Assembly: GCA_002695025.1 (NCBI GenBank)
Contig: NZNV01000009.1
Coordinates: forward strand, 1 to 37,463
Direction of reading: 5' to 3'
Source of the DNA: Owenweeksia sp.
Lineage (GTDB): Bacteria; Bacteroidota; Bacteroidia; Flavobacteriales; Schleiferiaceae
Length of the DNA: 37,463 bases
The notes below the pieces were generated by a model. That model saw nothing but the letters and a program-made list of their open reading frames with translations, was not told the DNA's origin and did not search any database. This document shows positions 23,476 to 32,628 of this stretch, piece after piece (positions within the stretch are counted from its first letter, which is position 1; the number at the start of each line of letters is the position of its first letter). The translations under genes were made by a program, and so were the position numbers.

Positions 23476-26265
23476 GTGAACCTCCAATACCTGCTTGTGC
23501 GGTCCGCTCTGACGTGGCTGATCAGCCTGCTTACCTTAACGGGAAATGCCGCCATTACGGATAGTATCCCGCTGTATATATTGGAGGATGGGCCCGAAGG
23601 ACGCGTCATTATCTCGGAGCATGTGGAGATCGCACTTTCCCATCGCAAATACACTTCGCAAGAGATCATCGGTCCGGAAGCTCCACCTTTTGGGATCTTG
23701 CCTGATTCTGTCCATACTAATTTCCCGTTAACACTATGGGCACGTATACGCCTGCGCAACCAAAGCCCGGATGTGCAAAACCTCTACCTGGGCTTTTGTA
23801 ACCTGGTGGATTCGGTTTCTTTCTACACCCTGAAGGACGGACGCTTGCAGGACCTTAAAGTCAGTGGTGCAGCTATAGACCCTTTTCAAAAGAAGCTCAT
23901 CACCTCCACCAATCATATACCCTTGGAGTTAGGTGAAGGCGAAGAGATCACAGCTTATTTCAAATTACAGTTCAGCCAGCCGGTATCGCCTGAACATCTT
24001 GGAGAACTCTTTATACAGAGTGATGGCTATGTGCTGGGAGCTCTGCTGGAAAAGTTTGCCGTACAATTCTTTTATGCCGGTCTGATGTTGCTTTTCAGTC
24101 TACTGAGCCTGTTCACCTACCTTCTCTTCCGCGACCGCACCTTTATTTACTTTGCGGGCGTACAGCTAAGCTTCACTTTTTACTTCCTTAGTGTTTCCGG
24201 TATAATAGACACACTTTTACTGAGAGGACACTCCTTTCCGGTACCACCTATTTTCCTATCCCTTTCGGTACTGGTGCTTTCTGTGGGGCTGTTTGTGAAC
24301 GCCTATATCCGTATCCGGCAGCATTACCCACGCTACTACCATTGGTATATGGCACTCACCGTATTTACTGCTTTAAGCAACCACCTGGGCTTATGGATAC
24401 TACAGGAATATTACCAGGTAGCATTCTACTACAACGTTGTGTTGATCGTATGGATCATCTTCACCTTTATCCCGATCTTGTTACTGGCACGGGGCAACAG
24501 CCGGCAGGCCCGCAATCTGTTGGTAGCTCTCTCAGTGCTTTTCCTTACTTCACTCCTCTACGTGATCTATTTATTGGGCTACTTCCCGCAGGGATTCCCG
24601 GCCGGTTACAGTGTGCAAGCGGGTACTCTACTGTTCGCACTCTTGGTTTTCTACGGTTTATTTGACCAGGTGAACGCCATTAAGCTGGACCGTCAAAAAA
24701 TGGAGAACCTGGAGCAATTGAAATCGCGCTTCTTTGCCAATATATCACACGAGTTCCGCACCCCTCTTACCCTACTATTAGGGCCTATTGAACAATTACG
24801 TGAAAAGGCCCATGAAGCAAGCGATAAAAAGCTGTTGGACACCGCCCATACCAATGCCCAGCGCCTGCTGGATCTCATCAACCAACTGCTGGACCTGGCA
24901 CGGCTGGAAAGTGGTAAGATGCAACTGCAGCTTAGTGAGCTCAATTTCCCACAGTTCCTGAAGGGTATTGTTATGTCCTTTGAATCTCTCGCCCTGCGGA
25001 AAAACATACGGCTGCATTTTATGAGTCGTAATACCAGTATACCCTTGTGGATAGACCGTGAAAAGACCGAGGTGATCTTCTATAACCTACTTTCCAATGC
25101 CTTTAAGTTTACCGATTCCGGTGGCGAGGTGGCAGTAGGCGTAAGTGAAGATGATGAGCAGGTGGAAATAGTGGTACGTGATAACGGTATCGGTATTCCC
25201 GAGGATCAGTTAGCTCACATTTTTGATCGTTTTTACCAGGTACAAGAAGCCTCGCTACGACAGGTGAATGGTTCCGGTATCGGACTGGCGCTGGTGCAGG
25301 AACTGGTGCAGTTGCAACAGGGCAGTATCCGGGTGGAGAGTACAGAGGATGAAGGCACTACTTTTATACTCAGCTTCCGGAAATGTAGCAGCCACTTAAG
25401 CAATGAAGGACTTCCGGATAGCGGTACAAAACTACAGTATAAAGCTTCAGTTATCGATACGGAAACCTCCGTAACCGAAGAGGAGGCCTGGGAACGCCCC
25501 CTTTCCTCCACCCCACTTTTATTGCTTATTGAGGACAATGCCGATATCCGCGATTACATACGCCAGCAACTGCAAGGCCATTTTCGCCTGGAGGAGGCCG
25601 TTAACGGTCGTGAAGGCATTGAAAAAGCATTGGAACTGCACCCGGACCTGGTGATCAGTGATGTAATGATGCCCGAAAAGGATGGTTACGAGGTGTGTCA
25701 TTTCCTGAAACAGGACGAGCGTACCAGCCACATACCGGTCATATTACTCACGGCCCGTGCCAGCCAGGAGGAAAAGCTGAAGGGGCTGGAATACGGAGCT
25801 GATGATTACCTGCTCAAGCCCTTTCATTCCCGTGAGTTGGAGGTGCGCGTGCGCAAATTGATTGAATTGCGGGTGCAGCTGCGCAGGAAGATCCAGGAAA
25901 ACCCCACCCTCAACTTTAGTGACCTGGGCGGAAATCCGGCCGATCTGGCCTTTATGGAAAAGATAAACGGCTGTATTGAAAAGTATATGGATGATAACCA
26001 GTTTGGAGTAGGCACCCTGGCCGAAAATATGGGCATGAGCAGCGTGCATCTGAACCGTAAGCTCAACGCACTTACCGGTTACTCTTCAGGGAAATACATA
26101 CAGCAAACCCGCCTGCGCAGGGCACTAAACCTTTTGGAGAATACCCGCATGAACGTTTCCGAAGTAGCCCTGGAAACGGGTTTTAGCAGCACCGCTTATT
26201 TTGTAAAGTGTTTCCGGGAACATTATGGTAAAACACCCGGTAGCATTCAGCAAAAAACCTCCTGA
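23476..26265 (+). CDS. One-protein hybrid two-component regulator (7TMR-DISM, kinase, receiver, AraC DNA-binding domain)
   Basis: The 929-residue protein combines a signal peptide, a periplasmic 7TMR-DISMED2-like sensor domain (about 30-185), a seven-helix membrane domain (about 190-400), a histidine kinase with H425 in ANISHEFRTPLT, ATPase motifs LLSNAFKFTDSG and GNGSGIGLALVQ-like VNGSGIGLALVQ, a receiver with D729 in VISDVMMPEKDGYE, and an AraC-type helix-turn-helix (about 830-925; NMGMSSVHLNRKLNALTGYS, VSEVALETGFSSTAYF). Sensing, phosphorelay and DNA binding are thus in one polypeptide, acting from the inner membrane. These hybrids often control nutrient-use or surface-protein genes nearby. 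The start is a GTG; no closer ATG precedes the signal peptide. The next gene downstream is a T9SS cargo. Confidence 0.92.
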   Translation: MNLQYLLVRSALTWLISLLTLTGNAAITDSIPLYILEDGPEGRVIISEHVEIALSHRKYTSQEIIGPEAPPFGILPDSVHTNFPLTLWARIRLRNQSPDVQNLYLGFCNLVDSVSFYTLKDGRLQDLKVSGAAIDPFQKKLITSTNHIPLELGEGEEITAYFKLQFSQPVSPEHLGELFIQSDGYVLGALLEKFAVQFFYAGLMLLFSLLSLFTYLLFRDRTFIYFAGVQLSFTFYFLSVSGIIDTLLLRGHSFPVPPIFLSLSVLVLSVGLFVNAYIRIRQHYPRYYHWYMALTVFTALSNHLGLWILQEYYQVAFYYNVVLIVWIIFTFIPILLLARGNSRQARNLLVALSVLFLTSLLYVIYLLGYFPQGFPAGYSVQAGTLLFALLVFYGLFDQVNAIKLDRQKMENLEQLKSRFFANISHEFRTPLTLLLGPIEQLREKAHEASDKKLLDTAHTNAQRLLDLINQLLDLARLESGKMQLQLSELNFPQFLKGIVMSFESLALRKNIRLHFMSRNTSIPLWIDREKTEVIFYNLLSNAFKFTDSGGEVAVGVSEDDEQVEIVVRDNGIGIPEDQLAHIFDRFYQVQEASLRQVNGSGIGLALVQELVQLQQGSIRVESTEDEGTTFILSFRKCSSHLSNEGLPDSGTKLQYKASVIDTETSVTEEEAWERPLSSTPLLLLIEDNADIRDYIRQQLQGHFRLEEAVNGREGIEKALELHPDLVISDVMMPEKDGYEVCHFLKQDERTSHIPVILLTARASQEEKLKGLEYGADDYLLKPFHSRELEVRVRKLIELRVQLRRKIQENPTLNFSDLGGNPADLAFMEKINGCIEKYMDDNQFGVGTLAENMGMSSVHLNRKLNALTGYSSGKYIQQTRLRRALNLLENTRMNVSEVALETGFSSTAYFVKCFREHYGKTPGSIQQKTS

Positions 26266-26385
26266 TCAAGGTCTTAGATTTTTATTTTATACCACATGTT
26301 TCAAAATTGATAGAATGTGAAAGGATTGTGATACCTGCTTCTTCCCGTTTCACCACAGTTTTGCAGTCATACTAAAATCAACTTT

Positions 26386-27570
26386 ATGAAAGCAAAACGA
26401 CTATCCATTTTTATTTTTCTGGCCATCAGCACCTGGGCCTTTGAAGGGCACGGCCAGGTAACCATCAACCAAAGCAGTTTTTTGCGCGCCAGCGCTCAGG
26501 TAGACAGCGCTTACACTCCTTCCCAAACCACCGTAAGCCTTCCCGCTGAAGGAAGTGCTCAAAACTGGGACTATTCTACACTATCCTATAATTATGTTTA
26601 CCTATACACTTACCTGGATGCCGCACAGGACCCGGCTTTCAACAATGCCTTTTCCAAGATCTCCAGTAGTTTTTCCTTCCAGGCATTCCAAACCCAAGGA
26701 TGGAATTATGATGGTATGGACGCCAATGGCTGGTATGCGGTGGGACGTACTACCAGGGATTCCGCTTTTTCCATTACCGCTATTAGCGGAGGAGCCAATG
26801 ACTCACTTTTTTTCCCGGCATCAACCGAGGCTTATGGCGGACGTACGGATTATATGAAATTTCCTACGACCTATCCCGATCAATGGACTCAAACCCGTAC
26901 GGAGATAACACCTTTTGCCCTTACCGTGGGGGCCTTTGCTCTGAACCATACACCCGGAGAAGGAAAGAGAACTCAAATTGAGACCCGTGAGATTAAAGGT
27001 TATGGTAAACTTACCATTGCGCTGGCGGATGGCAGCCCTTCCCAGACCCTGGATGTGTTATTACTGAAGGTACAGCGTACCAGTATTGACAGCTTCTTCC
27101 TGGGTGGCAGCCTGGCTCCGGCTCCCCTGATGGCGGCTTTCGGTATCAACCAGGGTATGAGTGTTTACGATTCGTACTATGCCTTTTATAAGCCTGGCTA
27201 TGGAGCCCCGGTGATGACCATTGATATTAATTCAGGTGCTGGTGGTAACGTTTTTGTAAGGCCTGCCGCTGCACGTTCAGGCAATATCGCTATACAGGAA
27301 TATGATCAGGCCCTGCACCAGAGCTACCCCAACCCTGTAGCTCCGGCAGAACAGTTGCATATTGACCTTGACGAGCCGATCAAGGCGGCCGCTCTCCAGG
27401 TGATCAACACCAACGGTCAGCTTGTATACGAGGCTCTGCTGGACGGGCAAGCTTCCGCGCATTTTGAATGTACTATTCCTTCAAACCTGGCTCCGGGCCT
27501 GTATTTCTACCAACTTATTAATCATACTCAAAGGCCGCTGGTAAAGGGACGTCTATCGGTACAACCGTAA
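26386..27570 (+). CDS. Secreted T9SS cargo protein, function unknown
   Basis: The 394-residue protein has a signal peptide to about residue 24 (RLSIFIFLAISTWAFEGHGQ) and a type A T9SS C-terminal domain from about 310 (QSYPNPVAPAEQLHIDLDEP ... GLYFYQLINHTQRPLVKGRLSVQP split). The mature part between is rich in serine, threonine and aromatic residues and looks like beta-sandwich (WDYSTLSYNYVYLYTYLDA, MKFPTTYPDQWTQTRTE). I recognise no catalytic motif. It lies 120 bases after the hybrid regulator, in the same direction, and may be its target, although the intergenic region shows only a weak promoter resemblance (CAGTTTTG, one mismatch to TAnnTTTG, around 26356). A hairpin terminator follows. Confidence 0.78.
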   Translation: MKAKRLSIFIFLAISTWAFEGHGQVTINQSSFLRASAQVDSAYTPSQTTVSLPAEGSAQNWDYSTLSYNYVYLYTYLDAAQDPAFNNAFSKISSSFSFQAFQTQGWNYDGMDANGWYAVGRTTRDSAFSITAISGGANDSLFFPASTEAYGGRTDYMKFPTTYPDQWTQTRTEITPFALTVGAFALNHTPGEGKRTQIETREIKGYGKLTIALADGSPSQTLDVLLLKVQRTSIDSFFLGGSLAPAPLMAAFGINQGMSVYDSYYAFYKPGYGAPVMTIDINSGAGGNVFVRPAAARSGNIAIQEYDQALHQSYPNPVAPAEQLHIDLDEPIKAAALQVINTNGQLVYEALLDGQASAHFECTIPSNLAPGLYFYQLINHTQRPLVKGRLSVQP

Positions 27571-27593
27571 CAGCATGTCCCTTTGCCTTTTCT

Positions 27594-27619
27594 GAACCCG
27601 GCTTCCTGCCGGGTTCTTT
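27594..27619 (+). terminator. Terminator hairpin after the T9SS cargo gene
   Basis: GAACCCGGC (27594-27602) pairs perfectly with GCCGGGTTC (27608-27616), followed by a short TTT. The T run is weak, so partial termination is possible. Confidence 0.65.
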
Positions 27620-27719
27620 GCTTAGTATGCAACCCCTGGAATATTCTGTTCAGCCTGGCGAAGCGCAGTGTAAGGGGAACAAAGACCTCTTATTATTCCT
27701 GGTCTTTAATTGGTCTTGG

Positions 27720-27727
27720 TATATTTG
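27720..27727 (+). promoter_or_regulatory. -7 promoter motif of the PhnA-like gene
   Basis: TATATTTG matches TAnnTTTG and lies 26 bases before the ATG at 27754. No TTG is found at the usual -33 distance. Confidence 0.4.
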
Positions 27728-27753
27728 CCCGCTCAAAACTGAATAATACCACC

Positions 27754-28092
27754 ATGCCCGACACCACACCTCCCTGCCCCCAATGCCACTCTGAGTACGC
27801 TTATCCAATGGATATGCTTTTGGTATGCCCGGAATGCGGACACGAATGGAACCCCAATGAAGTACAAGATGATAATAGCCTTCAGGTAAAGGATGCCAAC
27901 GGAAACCTGCTACAGGATGGTGATACGGTAGTGGTCATCAAAAACCTGCCGGTAAAGGGAGCTTCGAGTCCTATTAAGGCCGGCACCAAGGTAAAAAACA
28001 TCCGCCTTACCGAAGGAGATCACAATATTGATTGTAAGATTGACGGCTTTGGCGCTATGGCCCTTAAGTCAGAGTTTGTGAAGAAGGCCTGA
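27754..28092 (+). CDS. phnA: PhnA/YjdM-like zinc-ribbon protein
   Basis: The 112-residue protein has a four-cysteine zinc ribbon at its N terminus (CPQC near residue 8 and CPECG near residue 28) followed by the conserved PhnA domain: [27 protein letters not shown] split in two, [21 protein letters not shown] and [14 protein letters not shown]. Despite its name, PhnA/YjdM is not known to take part directly in phosphonate breakdown; its biochemical role is unsettled. The reading frame is open upstream as far as 27583, but that stretch includes the terminator of the previous gene, and the ATG at 27754 follows a -7 promoter motif, so the shorter form is chosen. It is convergent with the qorB-like gene. 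Confidence 0.87.
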   Translation: MPDTTPPCPQCHSEYAYPMDMLLVCPECGHEWNPNEVQDDNSLQVKDANGNLLQDGDTVVVIKNLPVKGASSPIKAGTKVKNIRLTEGDHNIDCKIDGFGAMALKSEFVKKA

Positions 28093-28100
28093 ACCCAAAA

Positions 28101-28128
28101 CAGCGGATCTGCTTGCACAGACCCGCTG
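28101..28128. terminator. Hairpin between convergent genes, possible bidirectional terminator
   Basis: CAGCGG (28101-28106) pairs with CCGCTG (28123-28128), and inner TCTG with CAGA. Only a short T tract (AAAA at 28097-28100, read as TTTT on the minus strand) accompanies it, so it serves the minus-strand gene better. Confidence 0.5.
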
Positions 28129-28139
28129 CGGAATGAACT

Positions 28140-29018
28140 CTATTTACCGTATACAGATTTCAAAAAATCCTTTACACGCAAAGGCTTTTTACCGGTGAGT
28201 TCCTCAAAAATGTGGCTTGTCTCCGAGAGTTCGCCTTGAGCCGTGGCCAGGGCAAAGCCGAGGCTAACCCCAATCATTTCCTCCGGCACCCCGGCTTTTT
28301 TGAGAGTGTTGTGGTATTCCTGGGGATCGGGAGAGGTATAGCTCACTTCCTTTCCGCTGATTTCCGAAAGGTAGCCGGCTATATCCTTATAGGAAACGCT
28401 TTCATCCGAACTCACATTATACTCCTTATTCTCATGCCCCGCACCGGTAAGAACTGCTGCTCCTACCCTGGCCATATCGCTACGGGTGAGTAAGGCCGCC
28501 CGGCCATCACCGGCTGGCAGGTATAGTCCGGTTTCAAAAACGTTTTCTCCAATAAAAAAGGGAACAAAGTCCATATAGAGGTTGTGCTTCAGTATGGTAT
28601 AGGTCATTGCTGAAGCCTTGATCCACTCCTCCGTCTTGAGGTGGGCCTCTGCCACCATGTAAATAGGCGAGCTTTCCGTTTCATTTTTACGGGCAAAACT
28701 GGTATACACAATGTGCTTTACACCAGCTTCACGGGCGGCATTTACTACATTATGGTGCTGAGGCACACGCTTTTCAATGTCGCTGGCCGAAACAAAATAA
28801 AGTTTATCCACTCCTTTAAAAGCTTCTTTGAGAGAGTCAGGTTTATCGTAATCACCGTACACCACCTCTACACCTTTTGCTGTAAGGGCCTTTGCCTTTT
28901 CATCCTCAGGGTTCCGTGCCAGAGCCTTAAGCTTAAGTTCTGCTGAATTATGGGTAAGGAAGTCTATCACAGTTCCTCCCAGTTGACCGGTTGCCCCGGT
29001 TATTAAAATGGTATGCAT
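28140..29018 (-). CDS. NmrA-type NAD(P)H:quinone oxidoreductase, QorB-like
   Basis: The 292-residue protein is an atypical short-chain dehydrogenase of the NmrA/QorB type. It has the Rossmann nucleotide-binding loop GATGQLGG (8-15), VVYGDYDKPDSL, LYFVSASD, HHNVVNAAREAGVKHIVYTS and LKHNLYMDFVP, matching the layout of E. coli QorB (YtfG). It probably reduces quinones with NADPH. The gene is divergent from an HxlR-family regulator at 29171, just as E. coli qorB sits beside the HxlR regulator YtfH/QorR, so substrate-induced control is likely. An ATG at 29018 (MHTILITGATG) is preferred over a GTG one codon earlier. A convergent hairpin terminates it near 28101-28128. Similarity to reductases of other quinone-like electrophiles leaves the physiological substrate open. 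Confidence 0.85.
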   Translation of the reverse strand: MHTILITGATGQLGGTVIDFLTHNSAELKLKALARNPEDEKAKALTAKGVEVVYGDYDKPDSLKEAFKGVDKLYFVSASDIEKRVPQHHNVVNAAREAGVKHIVYTSFARKNETESSPIYMVAEAHLKTEEWIKASAMTYTILKHNLYMDFVPFFIGENVFETGLYLPAGDGRAALLTRSDMARVGAAVLTGAGHENKEYNVSSDESVSYKDIAGYLSEISGKEVSYTSPDPQEYHNTLKKAGVPEEMIGVSLGFALATAQGELSETSHIFEELTGKKPLRVKDFLKSVYGK

Positions 29019-29043
29019 CACGTTGAAAATTTAAAAATACTAC

Positions 29044-29154
29044 ATTAGTAACCTTTGGTTTTTTAGTTACTTTTGGAGAGTAAAGGTAAAAAACCAGCTC
29101 TATGTAAAACAAGAACTTACGCTGGAGTTACCCTCTTACCCCTAGGTTACTAAT
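29044..29154. promoter_or_regulatory. Operator-like cluster of TTAGTAAC/TTAGTTAC motifs between qorB-like and HxlR genes
   Basis: ATTAGTAACCT (29044-29054) and AGGTTACTAAT (29144-29154) are perfect reverse complements whose starts are exactly 100 bases apart. A third copy, TTAGTTACTTTTGG (29063-29076), is a direct repeat of TTAGTAACCTTTGG (29045-29058), 12 of 14 identical and 18 bases apart. TACTTTTG (29068-29075) also fits the TAnnTTTG -7 motif in the plus direction. The arrangement suits binding of a dimeric HxlR regulator in this divergent control region. Confidence 0.6.
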
Positions 29155-29170
29155 ACTGAGAAACAGTACT

Positions 29171-29542
29171 ATGGAGATGGAAAAAAAACTGGAAAAAATA
29201 TCTTTGAGCGCAGCTTGCCCTGTGCGCAATGTCCTCGATCGTATTGGTGACAAATGGTCTATTCTCGTTATGATGATCCTTAACGAAGGTGAAACCTTTC
29301 GCTTTAACGAATTGCAAAAGATCATCGGAGACATCTCCCAGAAAATGTTGACTGTTACCCTCCGCTCCCTTGAAGCGGATGGCCTGATCTCCCGAAAAGT
29401 ATACCCCGAAGTTCCGCCACGGGTAGAATACCGGCTTACAGATATGGGCAATAGCCTCATTCCACATATCAACAACCTGGTGCAATGGGCGGATGAATAC
29501 ATGGAAACTATTACGGCCACCCGCCAGCGCTATGGCTCTTAA
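29171..29542 (+). CDS. HxlR-family redox- or electrophile-sensing transcription regulator
   Basis: The 123-residue protein is a winged-helix regulator of the HxlR family. The signature ACPVRNVLDRIGDKWSILVM includes the conserved N-terminal cysteine (C16), which in relatives such as YodB and QorR senses quinones or other electrophiles by thiol modification. The helix-turn-helix follows (FRFNELQKIIGDISQKMLTV), then the wing (LISRKVYPEVPPRVEYRLTD) and a dimerisation helix. It is divergent from the qorB-like gene and overlaps its control region of repeated TTAGTAAC motifs, so it most likely represses that gene and itself. The ATG at 29171 is used; a second in-frame ATG follows two codons later. 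It is convergent with the large T9SS gene, whose stop lies 36 bases away. Confidence 0.9.
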   Translation: MEMEKKLEKISLSAACPVRNVLDRIGDKWSILVMMILNEGETFRFNELQKIIGDISQKMLTVTLRSLEADGLISRKVYPEVPPRVEYRLTDMGNSLIPHINNLVQWADEYMETITATRQRYGS

Positions 29543-29578
29543 GTAATCTCCACTAAAGACGGATACTTGAAGAAGGAG

Positions 29579-32500
29579 TTACCACTTTACAATGGTTGTA
29601 TAAAGCGGAACTTGTTTTTCTCCTTCCAGTTGCAAAAAGTACACTCCCGGGGCTCCATGAAGTGATATATCCATTTCCTTTTCTCCGTTTAGTTCCTGGA
29701 AGTAAACTATCTTTCCGTTGCTGTTGTGAATAATGATCCGTGAGAAAGTATCGGAATCTGCTCCAAACCCTATCTTAAAATTACCGGAACTGGGATTGGG
29801 AAACACGTATACCTGAGGAGCGCTTCTTTCTTCAAGCCCTATGGGGTTATACAGGAAATCCAGGGTGTCATTTCCACACCCGTTTTTAGTGATGAGGCGG
29901 ATGTTAACCGGAAGGGTGGTATACTGTACCGTAACTTGTGAACCATATAGGGTATTGTTTACATCATTATTAATCACCCAGGCATAAATATCGGCATCTT
30001 TTGACACGTCTCCGTTTAAGGTAAGGTCATGCAAACTCCCGTTCACAACATCACTTACTACTACAATATGTCCTTCCGGCAGGTGCACCTGGGGTTTAAC
30101 CGTTAAGGGGCCTATGAAACTACTGGTATCTCCACGGCAAGTATCAGCCAGGTAAAAGTCATACTCGAGAGTGTTTAATCCCGAAATGAGATGTGGGCTA
30201 CTTACAATACCGGTAAAAGTTCCGGTGCCCGGCTGAAATCCCTTCAGTCCGTACTCGATAAAGGATTTTCCACTACCTGAATCCCAACTCAGCGCAAGGG
30301 TCCCACAAGCCGTATCCACATATGAAAGTCCTGTGGGCTGCACGCATCCATAAATGGGTTCATAGTAAAAGTCATCGATGTAATATTCCAAATGCCCGCC
30401 ATCGGACTCCAGGCGAAAAGCCAGGACGGTATTGTTACCAATAAGCGGAGTGTCATCCAGTTCAATAATATATTCCCGGAAACTATCCGTAGGATTCACC
30501 AAACTCACATGAGCATAGCGTACAAAGCCGGCTGTATCATACATATTGGGCATAGTGCCCAAAAAAAGACTATCTCGTATATCCTGGGCGTCATAGCCTA
30601 ATTCATAAGCAGCTTTAAAACGAACCCGGTTTAGTCCTGAAGGGAGATCTGAGAAGGAAGGTCCTACCGCAAAAGAAACAAAAGTACCGTCATTTATTTC
30701 CAATGCCTGCGGCAAACTGGGAGGAGGCATTCCCCTATCCGTTGAATCTACCTGGGCAATTGTAAAGTTTTCAATAGACCCTACGGCTAACCAGCAGGGA
30801 GGTAAATCAGGGCCAGGCACATCAAAACCGGTAAAATAAGGTGCAGTTAAAGGTGGGCAACTGGTCCGGACCAAATAGTCATCAGACCAATAGCTGGTAT
30901 CTGTCGGGCCACATATAACCCGTATGGCAAATTCATACTGGCTGGAATTTGTAAGTCCAGTTAAGGTAATCGTATCCTGGGTGGAATTAACTACAGAGCG
31001 GGTTCCCGAAGGCTGACCAGCAAGCCCGTAACTGACCTGGTACGTATAATTGCTGTTATACGGAGCAATATGAATCTGAACACTGTTCTCCGAAGCGCTT
31101 ATTACCTGAACGCTATCCGGCAAGGGACAGGTAATGGGCTTATCAATGGCAATGTTATCAATAGCTGCATAAGTACCGGAACCACGAATACTTTTGAACC
31201 GGATCTTTACGAACCCTGAATACCCTGTAAGATCTGCAATATGGTCTTGCCACGGGGCACTCAGGTTAGGTTGAGAAGGCCCGGTAAAAGTGTAAACGCT
31301 ATTCCATCCATTACCGCTGTCCACCTCTACCGTTAAGGTTGTAGATGAGAATGAACTACTTACGTGGGTAGAAAATCGGAGTTGCGGATTGGAAACACCG
31401 GACAGGTTTACCGGGCTATTAAGTTCGAGTGAGCTTATATAATTGGTGTAAGCATGAGAGGGATCCCAGCCAACTAGGGCAAAATTTCCAAAACCCTTGC
31501 CTGCGTGAAAAACCGGCCGGTCATTTAGAGCAAGTCCCCAAGACCCGGTAGACGCTTCGAACATATAAGACCTCCAGCCAGCTACGAAGGTAGTGGGAAC
31601 GTCTACGATTTTAGTGTGCCAACAGTTACCCAAATTCCCGGTAGCGCCATGAATAGTTTGATCAAAATCTTCAAAATAAGGTAACTGTATAACCGAACAG
31701 GGTGTGCAAAAATGGAAAGGACCGGTCCATTGGCTGGTATCACCAGCACTACATATGGTTTGTAACCAGTACTCATAGCAGGTATTGGGTTGCAGGGTGC
31801 TGATACGTAAAGAATCTGCAGTACTGCTTAGGACAGAACCCAGGGAGGGATTAGTTATGAAATCGCCATTATACCCTATCCAAAGCTGGCTCTGAACAGA
31901 TGATTTAGGAGTTTGCCAGCGTATGATGGCCGCAGTATCTGCCATAACCTCATGGGTTATGGTAAAAGGTGGTGCGCAATCCACACTTTCAAGGAGTATA
32001 TCATCAATGGCCCGCCCATCCGTGGCGGGTGCAGCTCCATTGTCATACTGGCCAAAGCGTATCTGGAAGGTGGGTGAGAAATTCTGGTTATTTTTTCTCA
32101 GGGCTTCACTAAGGTTCAGGTTTGAAACACCTACCCATTGGCTGTCAATCCGATCGGTGGTCAGGTCATATAATTCGATCCAGGGTTCAGTATGAGCTCC
32201 CCTGATGTGCACACGATCTTCCGGATCGGCCTCATCAAAAAAGGAAAAGTGATAAAACGCCAACAGCACCGAGCCTACATCATTGGTGTCGTAATTAGAC
32301 ATGTCCAGTACAGCCGTAAACTGGTTATAGCCACCCCCATCCAATACGGCACTTACCGTATCTGAAATGCCAATGGTAGTATTGGAATAGCCCATATCGA
32401 AACTGACCTGACTGGAGTGGGAAGTGGCCAGGTAAAATTCAATGGATGGCGTACAGTAGATACAATTGGAAGAACCGGCATACGATCCGCTTACGTTCTC

Positions 32501-32590
32501 AAAGTTCTCATACAGGGGCAGGTTCACAGGTTGAAGTTGCCCATACAAACCCAGAGGAACTGCTAGTAAAAGGAGCAGAAATCGTTTCAT
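29579..32590 (-). CDS. Large secreted modular protein (MAM-like and fibronectin III modules) with T9SS sorting domain
   Basis: The protein of 1003 residues has a signal peptide (MKRFLLLLLAVPLGLYGQ), three repeats of a jelly-roll/MAM-like domain followed by a fibronectin III domain, then a linker and a type A T9SS C-terminal domain (VYVFPNPSSGNFKIGFG ... KQVPLYTTIVKW). Repeat starts include LPLYENFENVSGSY, LPYFEDFDQTIHGATGN and APYFTGFDVPG; FN3 segments include TITHEVMADTAAIIRWQ, VSYGLAGQPSGTRSV and LSYVDTACGTLALSWD. This architecture is typical of surface adhesins or matrix-binding proteins and secreted hydrolase accessories; no catalytic motif is visible. ATG 32590 begins the signal peptide; an ATG at 32599 is possible. 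A promoter with a -33 TTG and TACTTTTG lies upstream. Confidence 0.83.
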   Translation of the reverse strand: MKRFLLLLLAVPLGLYGQLQPVNLPLYENFENVSGSYAGSSNCIYCTPSIEFYLATSHSSQVSFDMGYSNTTIGISDTVSAVLDGGGYNQFTAVLDMSNYDTNDVGSVLLAFYHFSFFDEADPEDRVHIRGAHTEPWIELYDLTTDRIDSQWVGVSNLNLSEALRKNNQNFSPTFQIRFGQYDNGAAPATDGRAIDDILLESVDCAPPFTITHEVMADTAAIIRWQTPKSSVQSQLWIGYNGDFITNPSLGSVLSSTADSLRISTLQPNTCYEYWLQTICSAGDTSQWTGPFHFCTPCSVIQLPYFEDFDQTIHGATGNLGNCWHTKIVDVPTTFVAGWRSYMFEASTGSWGLALNDRPVFHAGKGFGNFALVGWDPSHAYTNYISSLELNSPVNLSGVSNPQLRFSTHVSSSFSSTTLTVEVDSGNGWNSVYTFTGPSQPNLSAPWQDHIADLTGYSGFVKIRFKSIRGSGTYAAIDNIAIDKPITCPLPDSVQVISASENSVQIHIAPYNSNYTYQVSYGLAGQPSGTRSVVNSTQDTITLTGLTNSSQYEFAIRVICGPTDTSYWSDDYLVRTSCPPLTAPYFTGFDVPGPDLPPCWLAVGSIENFTIAQVDSTDRGMPPPSLPQALEINDGTFVSFAVGPSFSDLPSGLNRVRFKAAYELGYDAQDIRDSLFLGTMPNMYDTAGFVRYAHVSLVNPTDSFREYIIELDDTPLIGNNTVLAFRLESDGGHLEYYIDDFYYEPIYGCVQPTGLSYVDTACGTLALSWDSGSGKSFIEYGLKGFQPGTGTFTGIVSSPHLISGLNTLEYDFYLADTCRGDTSSFIGPLTVKPQVHLPEGHIVVVSDVVNGSLHDLTLNGDVSKDADIYAWVINNDVNNTLYGSQVTVQYTTLPVNIRLITKNGCGNDTLDFLYNPIGLEERSAPQVYVFPNPSSGNFKIGFGADSDTFSRIIIHNSNGKIVYFQELNGEKEMDISLHGAPGVYFLQLEGEKQVPLYTTIVKW

Positions 32591-32628
32591 AGATGTCATT
32601 AGGTTAATTTGCTAAAATACGGTCCTGG

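Noticed and set aside
27583-27753. N-terminal extension of the PhnA-like protein
   Set aside because: The extension would run through the terminator hairpin of the preceding gene and has no match to PhnA; ATG 27754 follows a -7 promoter motif.
29128-29520. Minus-strand frame of 130 codons opposite the HxlR gene
   Set aside because: The opposite strand has a complete HxlR domain with its conserved cysteine and winged helix; the antisense frame shows no domain.
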